Source: Notamacropus eugenii
Lineage: Eukaryota; Chordata; Mammalia; Diprotodontia; Macropodidae
Direction of reading: 5' to 3'
NCBI RefSeq assembly: GCF_028372415.1
Contig: NC_092873.1
Span: forward strand, 351,107,890 to 351,171,889
Length of the DNA: 64,000 bases
The number at the start of each line of letters is the position of its first letter. Within the stretch, counting starts at the first letter, position 1. A program made the position numbers and the translations under genes. This document shows positions 11,831 through 22,454 of this stretch, one piece after another. Under the pieces are notes generated by a model that searched no databases, was not told the DNA's origin, and saw only the letters and a program-made list of their open reading frames with translations.

Positions 11831-11962
11831 AAACACTAGCAAAACTTTTTGTTGTTGTTTTGGTCATTTATTGTTTTCTTTCATTGAATAAATATTTATG
11901 AGCTGCTGAACCCTCCAACTTTCTGTTCTTTGCACATGACACATCATTTTCTGTCTGTAAAC

Positions 11963-12103
11963 CAGGCCTGCACAACTTGCAGCCCCAGAGGCAGCTTAAG
12001 GTCCTGGGGGCTGCTTGCAGTATGCCAAAAGATTTCCTCTACAAATAAAGGATGTTTTCCTCCACATTTTTCACAAGTCAAGGGTTGTAATTGTACACAC
12101 CTG
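11963..12103. mobile_element. Small hAT-type MITE
   Basis: This 141-bp element has ends CAGGCCTGCACAAC and (reverse complement) CAGGTGTGTACAAT. It is flanked by 8-bp near-duplications CTGTAAAC (11955-11962) and CTCTAAGC (12104-12111). Confidence 0.7.
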
Positions 12104-12109
12104 CTCTAA

Positions 12110-12235
12110 GCCTTTCCCTAACTGACCCCATCCTAGAATGCTGTCACTCCTCACCTTTACTTTGTTTCTTTGACTTTATCATGGTTCAGTTCAAATCTCA
12201 CTTTCTGCAGCAGAGCTTTCCCAGGCTTCAGCTTA
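12110..12235 (+). mobile_element. L2 3' UTR fragment
   Basis: It contains 'ttcagttcaaatctcacttt' and 'tgcagcagagctttccca', the L2 pattern 'tcagctcagatgtcacctcctccaggaagccttccc'. Confidence 0.55.

Positions 12236-12237
<2 letters not shown>

Positions 12238-12282
<45 letters not shown>
12238..12282. repeat. (CA)n microsatellite
   Basis: 22 perfect CA units. They are followed to about 12560 by mixed TA/TG/CATA-rich low-complexity DNA. Confidence 0.97.
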
Positions 12283-12288
<6 letters not shown>

Positions 12289-12564
12289 ATACTATCTCTG
12301 TATATATAGTAAGCAGAAGCTAATTTCTCATGATGCACATGTCTTATACACATGTGTATGTATACACATGTATATGTGTATACATGAATATATGCATACA
12401 TATACATGTAAACTGCATATTATATCTAGCACATACATATTATCTATAGCCTGTCCCTACTTTAAATATATGTATATATAGTAAATGGAAGCTAATCCAT
12501 TATATATGCATATATTTGTGTGTGTGTGTGTGTTTGTGAGCATTTGCGTGTGTGTGTATGAAGA

Positions 12565-13130
12565 AATCTTGGTTCAGGTCTCACCCTGGTCAATAAGGCA
12601 AACTCAGGAAAAGAAAGATAAAATATTTTATTAACACATCAAGGCAGCAAGTAATTGCATATAGAAAGCCTGTATAAACTAGGTGCTACTTTTATACATG
12701 GGAGTAAACAACTTCCACATAAGGGTAAAAGTATGTTGCCTGGTACCCCTAATCATAGGGAGCTGGGATTACTGTCTCCTCAGCTCCTTCCTCATTAAAG
12801 TATCAAAGAGAGATGGGATTAGCATACCATGCCCCCCCCATCTCCTACTGTGCTAGTACTCAAAATCTAAGCAAGGTTTAAACACAGGGTCATTCAGACT
12901 GATTCTGCACATATAGCTAACTTTATACATACACACACATATTTGCTCTGTACAATTTTCATTTTTGATTTTTGGAAATATAGCTCTGAAAAAACAGGCT
13001 TTAAGAAAGCCCACTGTGTTTTAAATGGAGCTACTTGACTATGCCTTTAAATCCAAATCATTCTGGTTTTCATTGAATGACCAATAATAGCCCAGTCCAA
13101 GCCTCTGTGGTTCACTATTAAGGTTTCGAT
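12565..13130. other. Unassigned; possible minus-strand LTR
   Basis: The start (ggttcaggtctcaccctggt, then 'aaatattttattaacac') could be the 3' end of a minus-strand LTR with its polyadenylation signal in reverse. I found no second border or target duplication. Confidence 0.25.
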
Positions 13131-13134
13131 GGCT

Positions 13135-13750
13135 TAGAACAAAAGTTTCCAAACTTATTTGACTTGCCACCCCCTTTAAAAAAAATTACTCAGCACTTCC
13201 CCCAAAATTTTTCTTTAACCATTTAATAGTTTTTATGAAATTTGCATCATTATTTTTGAAATGATGTGTCTTAAATTTAATAATTTATTGTAAATTTGTA
13301 GTTTTTTTCCTTGCATTGAAATTTTGATGATGCAATATTGCATCATATAACCATATGGTATCGTATTTTAAAGTCATTACAGGCACATATTCCTGCTGAT
13401 GTATGTTGGACTTACAGACAATGCATAACATTTTGGCCTGCCAACACTTGCTTGTTGAGACCTGCTACTGGACTTGACCACTGATCAGTTATAACTTGCA
13501 TTTTGTGTGTTTATTTGGAAAATAATGTAATCACTATGACTTTAACTATTAAACAACAGATAAAACAGGTACAAATGGTTTTTCAAAAATTTCTAACCTT
13601 GTCTTCTTTCCTTATGCTTCTACTGCCCCCTTTATTTTTATTCAACGTCCCCCAGTTGCACCCAAGTCTCCTACTGCCATCACCACCCCTGCAGTGTTCC
13701 AGTGACCCCCAGGGGATAGTATTGTCCACTTTGGAGTCCTCAGGGCCTTA
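13135..13750. mobile_element. Possible hAT-type DNA transposon
   Basis: Near the left end 'gtttccaaactta' is followed by 'gccacccccttt'. The right end has 'gtgacccccaggggatag' and 'gtccactttgg'. Inside is an AT-rich centre and a C-rich block. This resembles Charlie-like hAT elements, but the terminal repeats are poor and no clear duplication was found. Confidence 0.35.
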
Positions 13751-13909
13751 CAATGAGTGTAAATAATTATTGTTTTCTGTTCTGACCAGAAACTCTTAGG
13801 ATCTTTCCCTCCCAGACTCATATTTTTGTGATGGTAAATTGGGCCATCTTTTGTCTCAGTTCTTACCTAGCTCTTAGTCACTGAATGAGTGTGGCCTTAG
13901 ACAAACCAA

Positions 13910-14135
13910 GATCTGGGAAAGATCCTAATTTAGAAATGTCAAGGTCACCCACTACATTCTAGGTCTTTGCTAGCTCCTAGACCTTTGTCTTGACACTGCA
14001 CTCTAAAGACTCTGGAGGAGAGAGAAAGGCTGATTACTTTTTGAAGTTCTACTTCTCTCAAATCCAATTCATGAGCAAGTCAAGACATCATTCTCATGAC
14101 ATCATTAGTCTTCTTCAAATGAAGGGCCACCACCA
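13910..14135 (+). mobile_element. RTE-linked composite SINE, 3' part
   Basis: It has the same block order as 2300-2540: 'caaggtcacccactacattc', 'cctttgtcttgacactgc', 'aaatccaattcatgagcaag', 'atgacatcattagtcttctt', 'aatgaagggcc'. Confidence 0.65.
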
Positions 14136-14204
14136 CCAACTATAACGAAAACTATACATATGTGTATAGTATATATATAATCATACATATATATACTATA
14201 CATA

Positions 14205-14360
14205 TGTATATATTTATTATCCCTATTTTACAGATGAGAAAACTGAGGTAAACAAAGGTTAAATAACTTTTACACACAGCTAGTAAGTGTCTAAAACCAG
14301 ATTTAAACTTGGCTTTTCCTGACTCCAGGCCTGGTTCCCTATCAACTGTATCACCTATCA
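14205..14360 (-). mobile_element. MIR fragment with flanking TA-rich repeat
   Basis: Reverse MIR blocks are 'ttacagatgagaaaactgag', 'acacagctagtaagtgtct' and 'cctgactccaggcctgg'. TA/CATA-rich simple sequence lies at 14145-14210 and 14460-14505. Confidence 0.8.
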
Positions 14361-14561
14361 TATACTCTATAGCACCAATATAGTACTCTATGTATGCTAT
14401 ATAATACCTAATTTGTACATGTGTGTATATGTATGGTAAATGGATGCTAATTTACTACCTATTACATATACCATATATACCATATATATATATATATATA
14501 TATGCATCTATACAGACATGTATATGTATGCACATATACTTAAGCTAGGTGTATATGTTTA

Positions 14562-14958
14562 TGAACCCTGAGTTTTCCCCACACATTTCAGAAATCCAGT
14601 CCCTGGTATGACCAGAGGCATCTGGCCCAGCCCAGCCCACATGCATATGCAATCATCCTTTTAAACAGTCCTTTCACAGCAGCTCTTGATTCAGCCCAGA
14701 CCAGTTGACTCCTTATCTGTCTGCACCTATCCCAGCCCAGGCTATTTACCACTCCTTACTCTCATTCAGATCTGTCTTTTTTTGTACGTAAGTATCAATT
14801 TCACCCATGACTCTGCAGATTCTTTAGGAATCTAGCTGCTCTACTGGTGTTACAATAAACCTTGCTACTCTGAAAGAAGGCTTGAGTACTTGAATTCTTT
14901 CCAGGCAGACTTGCCCTGTACCTTGACATTTTGGGGTTCCCAGCAACCCCAAACCACA
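14562..14958 (+). mobile_element. LTR, family shared with 22455-22830
   Basis: This LTR carries AATAAA at 14854-14859 and ends 'gggttcccagcaaccccaaa' plus a few bases. The copy at 22455-22830 is its reverse complement: both share 'aggaatctagc', 'ggtgttacaataaac', 'cctgtacc(t/c)tgacattt' and the terminal 'cccagcaaccccaaac'. The left border and the target duplication are not clear. Confidence 0.7.
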
Positions 14959-15044
14959 CTAAATGGAAGTGAATTCATGCGTATGTATATGGTATGTACC
15001 AAGTTTATATGTACATATGGATAAGTATGGATATATAGATATAT

Positions 15045-15140
15045 AGTGATCTTCTTGAGGGCAGGGACTATTTTTTACCTTTTCTGATATCCTCAGTACT
15101 TAGCACATTTTGGACTCATAGTAAGCCCTTAATAAAACTG
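15045..15140 (+). mobile_element. L2 3' tail
   Basis: It reads 'cttcttgagggcagggacta', 'cagtacttagcaca' and 'catagtaagcccttaataaa'. Confidence 0.75.
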
Positions 15141-15179
15141 GTAAATCTTTGGAATTTGTTGACATTTAATGACATTTGA

Positions 15180-16040
15180 ATTGACATTTTGTGTCTGGGA
15201 GGAGATAGCAAGAACATAAAACATACCTTAGTGGTGATTGATTATTTTACCAGGGTATGCACAGACATACTTAGCCACTTCCCTCCCATTCCCCTACCCC
15301 ACACCCAAACACAAACAAGTAGCTCAAAGAAATGCAGGTAACAAGAAGTTGAAAGCTATACCTTACCATCCCTAGGGAAAGTCACAGACTGCCTGAGTGC
15401 TTCAGTCACATACTAATGAGCATGTTAGGAACACTGAGACCAAAACAAAAATTACAATGGAGTCATAAAAATGTGGCATTTTTGGTACACATATACATTT
15501 CTACCAAGAACGATGCCATAAGCTTTATATCATATTTGCTGTTGTTTGGCAAGTATGGCCACCTATCGCTTGTACTTTGGAGTCTCAGAAGATGGAGAGG
15601 ATACAAATACCCACAATTATATCTCTCTGCTGAGAGAGGCTGAAGAAAGCCTACATGATCAGCTCAGAAGGGCTCTGACAGGACCAAACAATGGTATAAT
15701 GGCTGACTTCATTTACAAGTCCTTCAACAAGCAGATAAAGTTTTGCTGAGGAATCTTGGTATTCAAAAGACATACACATTAGCAGATCAATGGAAAGCTA
15801 CTCCATACCAAATTATGGAGAGATGAGTCAATTTACCTTTTTATAGAATAGTCCTATAGAGCGATGGGGTCTTGTAAAGCAAATTTACTGCCACCTATTG
15901 CCCACAGGACAGTGAATTGGGTTCTCTGATGAGTAGAAATAAAGAAGTAATTGACACTTAGCTCAGTGTATTCTAAAAGAGACTGCCCACCCATAATATA
16001 AAAACTGTCTGAACCAGACACTGACTCAAAAAGTGACATT
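15180..16040 (+). pseudogene. Ty3/Gypsy-type pol remnant: integrase core and C-terminal region
   Basis: A hydrophobic strand VVIDYFTR (15231-15254) and then IPYHP (15358-15372) match the Gypsy integrase core. Part of the core between them is deleted. Next is the post-core block: MLGTLRPKQK (15422-15451) and FLVHIY...LLLFGK (15478-15555). The linker follows (LYFGVSED to LLREAEESLHDQL, 15570-15670), then RNLGIQKTYTLADQW (15750-15795) and LPFYRI (near 15835), as in the GPY/F-type module. An acidic serine-rich end follows (near 16010-16035). Frameshifts and stops occur. Order and orientation fit the parts at 10180-11830. Confidence 0.65.
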
Positions 16041-16436
16041 TCCAGTGAGGAAGATGTTGTAACAAGATAACCCAACAACCTTGCTTCTGACTGAGCTGAA
16101 ACTTAACTCAGACAGCAAGAGAGGACAGAACCTAAAAGCATAATCCTTCCTGTCCAGAATATCAGCTGTTCAAACTTCTAGGGTATAGAAACAAATAATA
16201 GAACCTAGAGATGATGATAGCTGGTGTAGACTCTCAACACACTAAGTTTTAGGAATGCAGACCTACAGATTTGATGGTGACCATCAGACAATACTATCAA
16301 TAAGTTCAGGTATAAGAGCAGAAAGGTAGGTTCCAGGAAAATTAAATCTATCTGACCTAAGTGACCAGACTAATGTGATGTTACAGGTGAAACTAGAGAA
16401 GTGGTTACATTACTGCTAGACAACAATGCTAATGTT

Positions 16437-16448
16437 GACTTGCATGAT
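16437..16448. repeat. Target-site duplication, left copy
   Basis: GACTTGCATGAT here pairs with GACTTGTATGAT at 19377-19388 (11 of 12 identical). Both abut the ends of the ORF1-only element. Confidence 0.85.
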
Positions 16449-17443
16449 CATTTATTTATTTATTTATTTAATTTTTAACATTCATTTTCACAAAATTTTG
16501 GGTTACAAATTTTCTCCCCTTTTCTCCCCTCCCCCCTCCCAAACCCAAGCATTCTAATTGCCCCTGTGACCAATCTACTCTCTCTTCTATCATCCCTCTC
16601 TGCCCTTGTCTCCATCTTCTCTTTTGTCCTGTAGGGCCAGATAACTTTCTTTACCCCTTAACCTGTATTTCTTATTTCCTAGTGGTAAGAACATTACAGT
16701 TGATCCTAACACTTTGAGTTCCAACTTCTTTACCTCCCTCCCTCTCCACCCCTTTCCTTTGGAAGGCAAGCAATTCAATATAGGCCAAATCTGTGTAGTT
16801 TTGCAAATGACTTCCATAATAGTTGTGTTGTATAGGACTAACTATATTTCCCTCCATCCTATCCTGTCCCCCATTACTTCTATTCTCTTATGATCCTATC
16901 CCTCCCCATGAGTGTAGACCTCGAATTGCATTCTCCTCCCCATGCCCTCCCTTCTATCATCCCCCCCACCCTGCTTGTCCCCTTGTCCCCCACTTTCCTG
17001 TATTTTGAGATAGGTTTTCCTACCAAAATGAGTGTGCATTTTATTCTTTCCTTTAGTGGAATGTGATGAGAGTAGACTTCATGTTTTTCTCTCACCTCCC
17101 CTCTTTATCCCTCCACTAATGAGTCTTTTGCTTGCCTCTTTTATGAGAGATAATTTGCCCCATTCCATTTCTCCCCTTCTCCTCCCAATATATTTCTCTC
17201 TCATTGCTTGATTTCATTTTTTTTTTTAAGATATGATCCCATCCTCTTCAATTCACTCTGTGCACTCTGTCTCTATGTATGTGTGCGTGTGTGCATGTGT
17301 ATGTGTGTACTCCCACCCAGTTCCCAGATACTGAAATGTTTCAAGAGTTACAAATATTGTCTTTCCATGTAGGAATGTAAACAGTTCAACTTTAGTAAGT
17401 CCCTTATGACTTCTCTTTGCTGGTCACCTTTTCATGGTTCTCT

Positions 17444-18532
17444 TCATTCTTGTGTTTGAAAGTCAAATTTTCTTTTCAGCTCTGGTCTTTTCATCAAGAA
17501 AATTTGAAAATCCTCTATTTCATTGAAACACCATTTTTCCCCCTCAAGTATTATACTCAGTTTTGCTGGGTAGGTGATTCTTGGTTTTAGTCCTAGTTCC
17601 TTTGACTTCTGGAATATCCTATTCCACGCCCTTCGATCCCTTAATGTAGAGGCTGCTAGATCTTGTGTTATCCTGATTGTATTCCCACAATACTTGAATT
17701 GTTTCTTTCTAGCTGCTTGCAATATTTTCTCCTTGACCTGGGAACTCTGGAATTTGGCCACAATGTTCCTAGGAGTTTCTCTTTTTGGATCTCTTTCATG
17801 CGGTGTTCTGTGGATTCCTTGAATATTTATTTTGCCCTCTGATTCTAGAATCTCAGGGCAGTTTTCCTTGATAATTTCATGGAAGATGATATCTAGGCTC
17901 TTCTTTTGATCATGGCTTTCAGGTAGTCCCAAAATTTTTAAATTGTCTCTCCTGAATCTATTTTCCAGGTCAGTTGTTTTTCCAATGAGATATTTCACAT
18001 TATCTTCCATTTTTCCATTCTTCTCTCTTTGTTCTGTGATATCATACTTTCTTGCAAAGTCCTTAGCCTCCATCTGTAGCATTCTAGTTTTGAAAGAACT
18101 ATTTTCTTCAGTGAGCTTTTGACTCTCCTTTTCCATTTGGCTAATTCTGCTTTTGAAAGCATTCTTCTCCTCATTGGCTTTTTGAACCTCTTTTGCCAAT
18201 TGAGTTAGGCTAGTTTTCAAGGTGTTAATTTCTTCAACATTTTTTTGGTTCTCCTTTAGCAGGGAGCTGATCTGCTTTTCATGCTTTTCTTTCATCTCTC
18301 TCATTTCTCTTCCCAGTTTTTCCTCCACCTCTCTAACTTGATTTTCAAAATTCCTTTTGAGCTCTTCCATGGCCTGAGCCCATTGGGTGGGCTGGGACAC
18401 AGAAGCCTTGATTTCTGTGTCTTTGCCTGATGGTAAGCATTGTTCTTCCTCATCAGAAAGGAAGGGAGGAAATGTCTGTTCTCCAAGAAAGTAGCCTTCA
18501 ATAGTCTTATTTCTTTTCCCTTTTCTGGGCAT
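17444..18532 (-). CDS. L1-type ORF1p (362 aa), intact
   Basis: This is an RNA-binding nucleic-acid chaperone of L1-type elements that coats the element RNA in cytoplasmic ribonucleoprotein particles. It starts MPRKGKRNK. A short acidic N-terminus is followed by a long heptad-rich coiled coil (about residues 50-165, rich in E, K, Q and L). The RRM-like domain begins near residue 190 (RRDNLKILGLPE) and includes HRTPHERDPKRETPRNIVAKF. The C-terminal domain has GNTIRITQDLAASTLRDRRA and PRITYPAKLSIILEGEKW (about 285-330), the most conserved ORF1p block. Length is near that of other mammalian ORF1p (about 340-370 aa). No stop or frameshift is seen. The start is the first ATG after the 5' UTR. No ORF2 follows. 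Whether it is expressed cannot be told. Confidence 0.93.
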   Translation of the reverse strand: MPRKGKRNKTIEGYFLGEQTFPPFLSDEEEQCLPSGKDTEIKASVSQPTQWAQAMEELKRNFENQVREVEEKLGREMREMKEKHEKQISSLLKENQKNVEEINTLKTSLTQLAKEVQKANEEKNAFKSRISQMEKESQKLTEENSSFKTRMLQMEAKDFARKYDITEQREKNGKMEDNVKYLIGKTTDLENRFRRDNLKILGLPESHDQKKSLDIIFHEIIKENCPEILESEGKINIQGIHRTPHERDPKRETPRNIVAKFQSSQVKEKILQAARKKQFKYCGNTIRITQDLAASTLRDRRAWNRIFQKSKELGLKPRITYPAKLSIILEGEKWCFNEIEDFQIFLMKRPELKRKFDFQTQE

Positions 18533-19376
18533 TTTTCCAGCCAGTGACTTGACCTCTGAATGTTCTCCTCACACCCACCTTGCCTCCTGGTCCTCCCAGC
18601 CAGCGTTTGGGGTCTGAGATTCAAATGCTGCTTCCAGCCTTAGGGCTTTTGGCGGGGGCAGGGCTGCTATTCAGTGTGAGAATTAAGTTCAGGTGGTCAG
18701 GTCGGGGCAGGGCCGCCTCTCAGGCACAGTTCCCTCAGGGGGTTTATGCACAGACATTCCACAATGGATCCAGGCTCCCGCGCGCTTGGGGAGCCCCTGT
18801 CTGCAGCTGCCTCTCAGCTTCTACCTCCCGGGGGGGCCCGAATCATGGGGGCACCCCACTCCCCTCTCGACCCGCCAAAGAGACTCTCTCACCCACCCCG
18901 GTCACCTGTGGGCGGAGGGACTTGTGCGGCTGCTGGAGATCCCGTCCCTGAAGCCTGCTTGGGTCTGTTTCTCTTGGTGCTGTGGCCGCAGCAGGTCTGG
19001 GCTGGGCTGGGCTCCGCGTCTGCAGCGCGATGGACCTTTTGCGAGAGGTTTGCAGGTCCCTCTGTGGGTGGAGGGACCCGCGTGGCCGCAGGATATCCTG
19101 TCTCCGTAGCCTGCTCAGATCTTTTCCTCACGGTGTCACGGCCCCTGCAGGGCTGCCCTCAGCTCCCAGTCCCGGCGCCCAGTCCGCAGCGTGAAGGACC
19201 CCCCACGAAAGGTTTGCAGGTCCCTCCAGAACAGAAATCTCCCTCGCTCCAATATTCCGTGGCCTCTGGGTGCAGAATTTCCCGTGAGTTACTCCCCTGT
19301 AGCCGTTTTGTGGGTTGTAGGTTCGGAGCTATGTGTATGTGCGTCTTTCTATTCCGCCATCTTGGCTCTGCCCCCC
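18533..19376 (-). promoter_or_regulatory. HAL1 5' UTR/promoter with YY1 site and two tandem monomers
   Basis: It is CpG-rich and unlike its AT-rich flanks. A YY1-type site (CAAGATGGCGG on the minus strand, 19354-19364) lies within 25 bp of the 5' end, as in human L1. Two direct copies of a 156-164 bp unit lie at 18906-19061 and 19062-19225. Each starts ctgtggg(c/t)ggaggga, has (a/t)gcctgctt/c in the middle, and ends ggtttgcaggtccct. The copies are diverged in the middle. Confidence 0.75.
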
Positions 19377-19388
19377 GACTTGTATGAT
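19377..19388. repeat. Target-site duplication, right copy
   Basis: GACTTGTATGAT, partner of 16437-16448, directly beyond the 5' end of the HAL1-type element. Confidence 0.85.
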
Positions 19389-19539
19389 TTGTGACTTGGA
19401 TTTAATTATATTTGCATATTGATACACATGTTAATTATATGGCATGTTCTGAGTTATTCTATTATTTTGCTGTTATTTTTTGTTTATTGCTAATATTATA
19501 TACCTGTACTAGAATTACTTTTCCCTGTAGTATTGCTGC

Positions 19540-19680
19540 TTTATTTTGTATATATTTGTTTGTATGTTGTCTCTCTCATTAAATTATCAGAACTATCTTT
19601 TGCCTCTTTTTGTATCCCCAGAGTTTAACACAATGCCTGGCACGTGGTAAGTGTTTATTGTATTGAATTGAATTGAACAT
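19540..19680 (+). mobile_element. L2 3' tail
   Basis: It reads 'tttgtatatatttgtttgta', 'cttttgcctctttttgtatc', 'acacaatgcctggcacgtgg' and 'taagtgtttatt'. A further short L2 end lies at 19935-19975. Confidence 0.8.
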
Positions 19681-20114
19681 GCTAAAGCAAATGTCTATTT
19701 TCTTCTTTCATAGGACTACTTATATTATTATTGCAAATTTTGCATCATTTTTTCCTATTTGTGCTTTTTTTTTACTTATGTGCCATGGATAGGCAAACGC
19801 TTTTATAATATCTGAATGCAACATTTAGTCGTTTAGTCACTGAAGCTAACGGAATGACTTACCTTAAGTGGGGGTAGTTTTCCTTACCCCAATAAAAAAA
19901 AATGATCAACAACAAAAAACAAACCACCCTAAATCACTTATCACAGTGCCTGGCACATAGTAGGTACTTAAATTTTGTACATACACACTACATACTCGCT
20001 TGCTTCTCCTTGGAAGAGTTCTTTAAGTAGAGGCTAGACAACCACTTGTTGGGTATATTTTAGTGGGGATTACTTTATGGGTTGGCTCCTAAGGAAAGAA
20101 ATATGCATTTTTTC

Positions 20115-21010
20115 TTTAACAGATTTTTATTTCATTAAATATTTCCCAATTACTTAAAAAATTTTAACATCCATTTTTAAAAATTTTGAGTTCCAAATTC
20201 TTTCTCCTTCCTATTCTTCCCTCACTCCTATAGAAGGCAAGCAACATGATCTCAATTATACAAGTGAAGTCATGCAAAACGTTATTTCTAAATTAGCCAT
20301 GTTGCAAAAGAAAATGTACACAAAATCAAGAAAAATAAAGAAAGTTAGAAAAGTATGCTTCAATCACACTCAGGATTCATCAGTTCTGTTTCTGGAGGTG
20401 GATAGCATTTTTCTTCATGGATCCTTTAGAACTGTCTTAGATCATTGTCTTGATCACAGAACCTAAGTTTTTCATAGTTGATCATTGTTACAATATTGCA
20501 GCAACTGCATACGATAATCTTTTTTCTGCTCACTTCACTTTGTATCAGTGCCTGTTTATTATCCTCTGAACATTTATCAGTTGGGGAATGGCTCACATAT
20601 TTTTTGTAAATTTGGCTCAGTTCCTTATATATGTGAGAAATGAGTCCTTTATCAGAGAAACTTGCTTTAAATCCCACCCCACTCCCAGTTTTCTGCTTTC
20701 CTTCTAATTTTGACTGCATTAGTCTAAATTTGACTACATTAGAAACATTAATTTAATGTAATCAAAATTATCAGTTTTACTTCTGTGATCCTCTCCATCT
20801 CTTTTTTGGTCATAAAGTCTTCCCTTATTCTTCACTCTGACAGGCATATTTTTCCATGCTCCTCTAGTTTATTTTTGATATCACCCTTTAGATCTAAATG
20901 ATTTTTCCCTTTGAACTTATTTGAGTATACAATATGAGATGCTGATGTGTGCCAAACTGCTTGCCAGTGTTCCCAGAAATTGTTGTCAAATGATGAGTTC
21001 TTGAAAATAA
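20115..21010 (-). mobile_element. L1 3' end (3' UTR and end of ORF2), minus strand
   Basis: It starts with the T-rich tail complement and 'tttgagttccaaattctttc'. It continues with 'tctggaggtggatagcattt', 'tgctcacttcactttgtatc', 'cagttggggaatggctcaca' and 'tgagtcctttatcagagaaa', the L1 3' order in reverse. The inner part reaches ORF2-derived sequence. It is heavily diverged. Confidence 0.75.
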
Positions 21011-21039
21011 ATATTTATTACTTAATAAACTGTTAGTAA

Positions 21040-21240
21040 ACTATAAATTATAAATATGTTCCAAGCACTGTGCTAAGTGGTTTACAAATATTATCTCATT
21101 TGATCTTCACAACAACCCTATTATTCTTTTACGATTGAGGAAACTGAGGCAAATAGAGGTTAATTAACTTGTCCAGAGCCACATAGCTAGTGAGCATCTA
21201 AGACTGGATGTGAACTCAGTACTTTCTGATTTTACAAAAT
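21040..21240 (-). mobile_element. MIR
   Basis: Reverse MIR blocks are 'caagcactgtgctaagtggt', 'cttcacaacaaccc', 'gaggaaactgaggcaaatag', 'ccacatagctagtgag' and 'gtgaactcag'. Confidence 0.85.
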
Positions 21241-21249
21241 GATTGAGGA

Positions 21250-22450
21250 CACAGTTATTCTAAATTCCTGGTAGGGTTTTCAGTGCTAGAGGCTTGTAGG
21301 GTGGTGTGAAATGATGGGAATAACAAGAAATATGGTGGAGCTGTTTGGATTGTAAACCATGCACAAGACTAGACCTTCTTTGCTGACCAGGTACAATCTG
21401 GGAAGAATTAAGATGTGACCTGTGGCCCCTGAGTTAGCAAGAGACCTCAGCCTGGCTAATAGTTCCTTACTGACTTTACTCTGCCTACTGGTTCCTCCCA
21501 CTGATACTAAATCCTCAATATTCCAATTTTGTCATTTGTTTTCAACTGCTCCTAGCATCTGCTGGCAGATGAGGGCATAAGATGGCAGACTGTCAGTTCC
21601 CTTATTTCACTTTCATGTCTATATTATCTAAATGATCACATAATTTTATGGCCATTAATATTGATCCTGCTTGGTTATTGTATGTACAGTTTGAAAGGGA
21701 GAGAAATTTTTTTTTCTTTTGGATGGGAGACATTTGCTCAGCCACAAGTTGAGGAGGATTGGGGCGTTGAGGATGTAGGTTAGAGACACAGAGAGACAGT
21801 GAAACAGAGATGAATGAGGCAGAAAGGCTGATTTTTTTCCCTATAAGACTACCAGGGCACACATGAGTCCCTAGACTAGTAGAGATCCTTCTGAACCTCA
21901 GACTGCCAATTCAGGCAGCTGCGTGCTGAAAGTGGAACAGAAAACAGCTGCTTTAGTCTGAGAGGCTTTGGGTGACTGATTCCTCTGTACTAAAAAGCCA
22001 TGCTCCTAAGGGGAGGGAGAGCTCCCCAAATGTGCTGTAATAAGCATGTGCAGATCTAGATGAAAGTGCCTGAAGTTATTAATGTTTGGCTGGGGGTACT
22101 TGTCCTTGTGAGCACCCCTTGGTGGCTTTTAAAAGAAAATTTAATTGGCTCAATTGTTTTTTTTTTTCCTAAATGAGGCCACAGGAGTATGACAGAAACA
22201 TTCACTTTTTATTGAATTATTCCTGGTAAAAAAAAAATGACTGGTTATGGAAATATAAGTATCCAAATATTATTCTTTTAGGTGGGTGGGCGCCTGGTTC
22301 CCTAGACACATTTACTTAAAGAACCACATCCTTCTGGAAGTCTGTGTGTGAATTTAGAAGATTTAAGCATGCCCACTTGAACAGGATTGAAAACTTGTGG
22401 GAGGAAAGGAGAATAAGGAGTTAGGTATGCAAGGTAAGACGCTGGTGTCA
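21250..22450. other. Unassigned intergenic sequence
   Basis: Apart from short poly-T/poly-A runs (21706, 22158, 22229) I see no repeat I can name and no coding signal. Confidence 0.4.
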
Positions 22451-22454
22451 TTGA

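Larger units (their letters stand above)
16449..19376 (-). mobile_element. Full-length half-L1 (HAL1-type) retrotransposon
   Basis: This 2.9-kb element is complete at both ends. Its 5' end (minus strand, from 19376) is GGGGGGCAGAGCCAAGATGG, close to the L1 5' terminus. There follow an 844-bp CpG-rich 5' UTR, one intact ORF1, and a 995-bp purine-rich 3' UTR, with no trace of ORF2. It ends in a (TAAA)n tail (16451-16480). A 12-bp target duplication with one mismatch borders it, so the missing ORF2 is not a later truncation of one end. Known biology: HAL1 elements are L1-derived, encode only ORF1 and depend on L1 for reverse transcription. An internally deleted L1 copied once is the main alternative. 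Confidence 0.85.

Noticed and set aside
18580..19394. Plus-strand frames up to 213 codons and a second 'CpG island' at 18.6-19.4 kb
   Set aside because: This is the 5' UTR of the HAL1-type element, bounded by its 5' end and YY1 site, so it is not a host promoter or gene.
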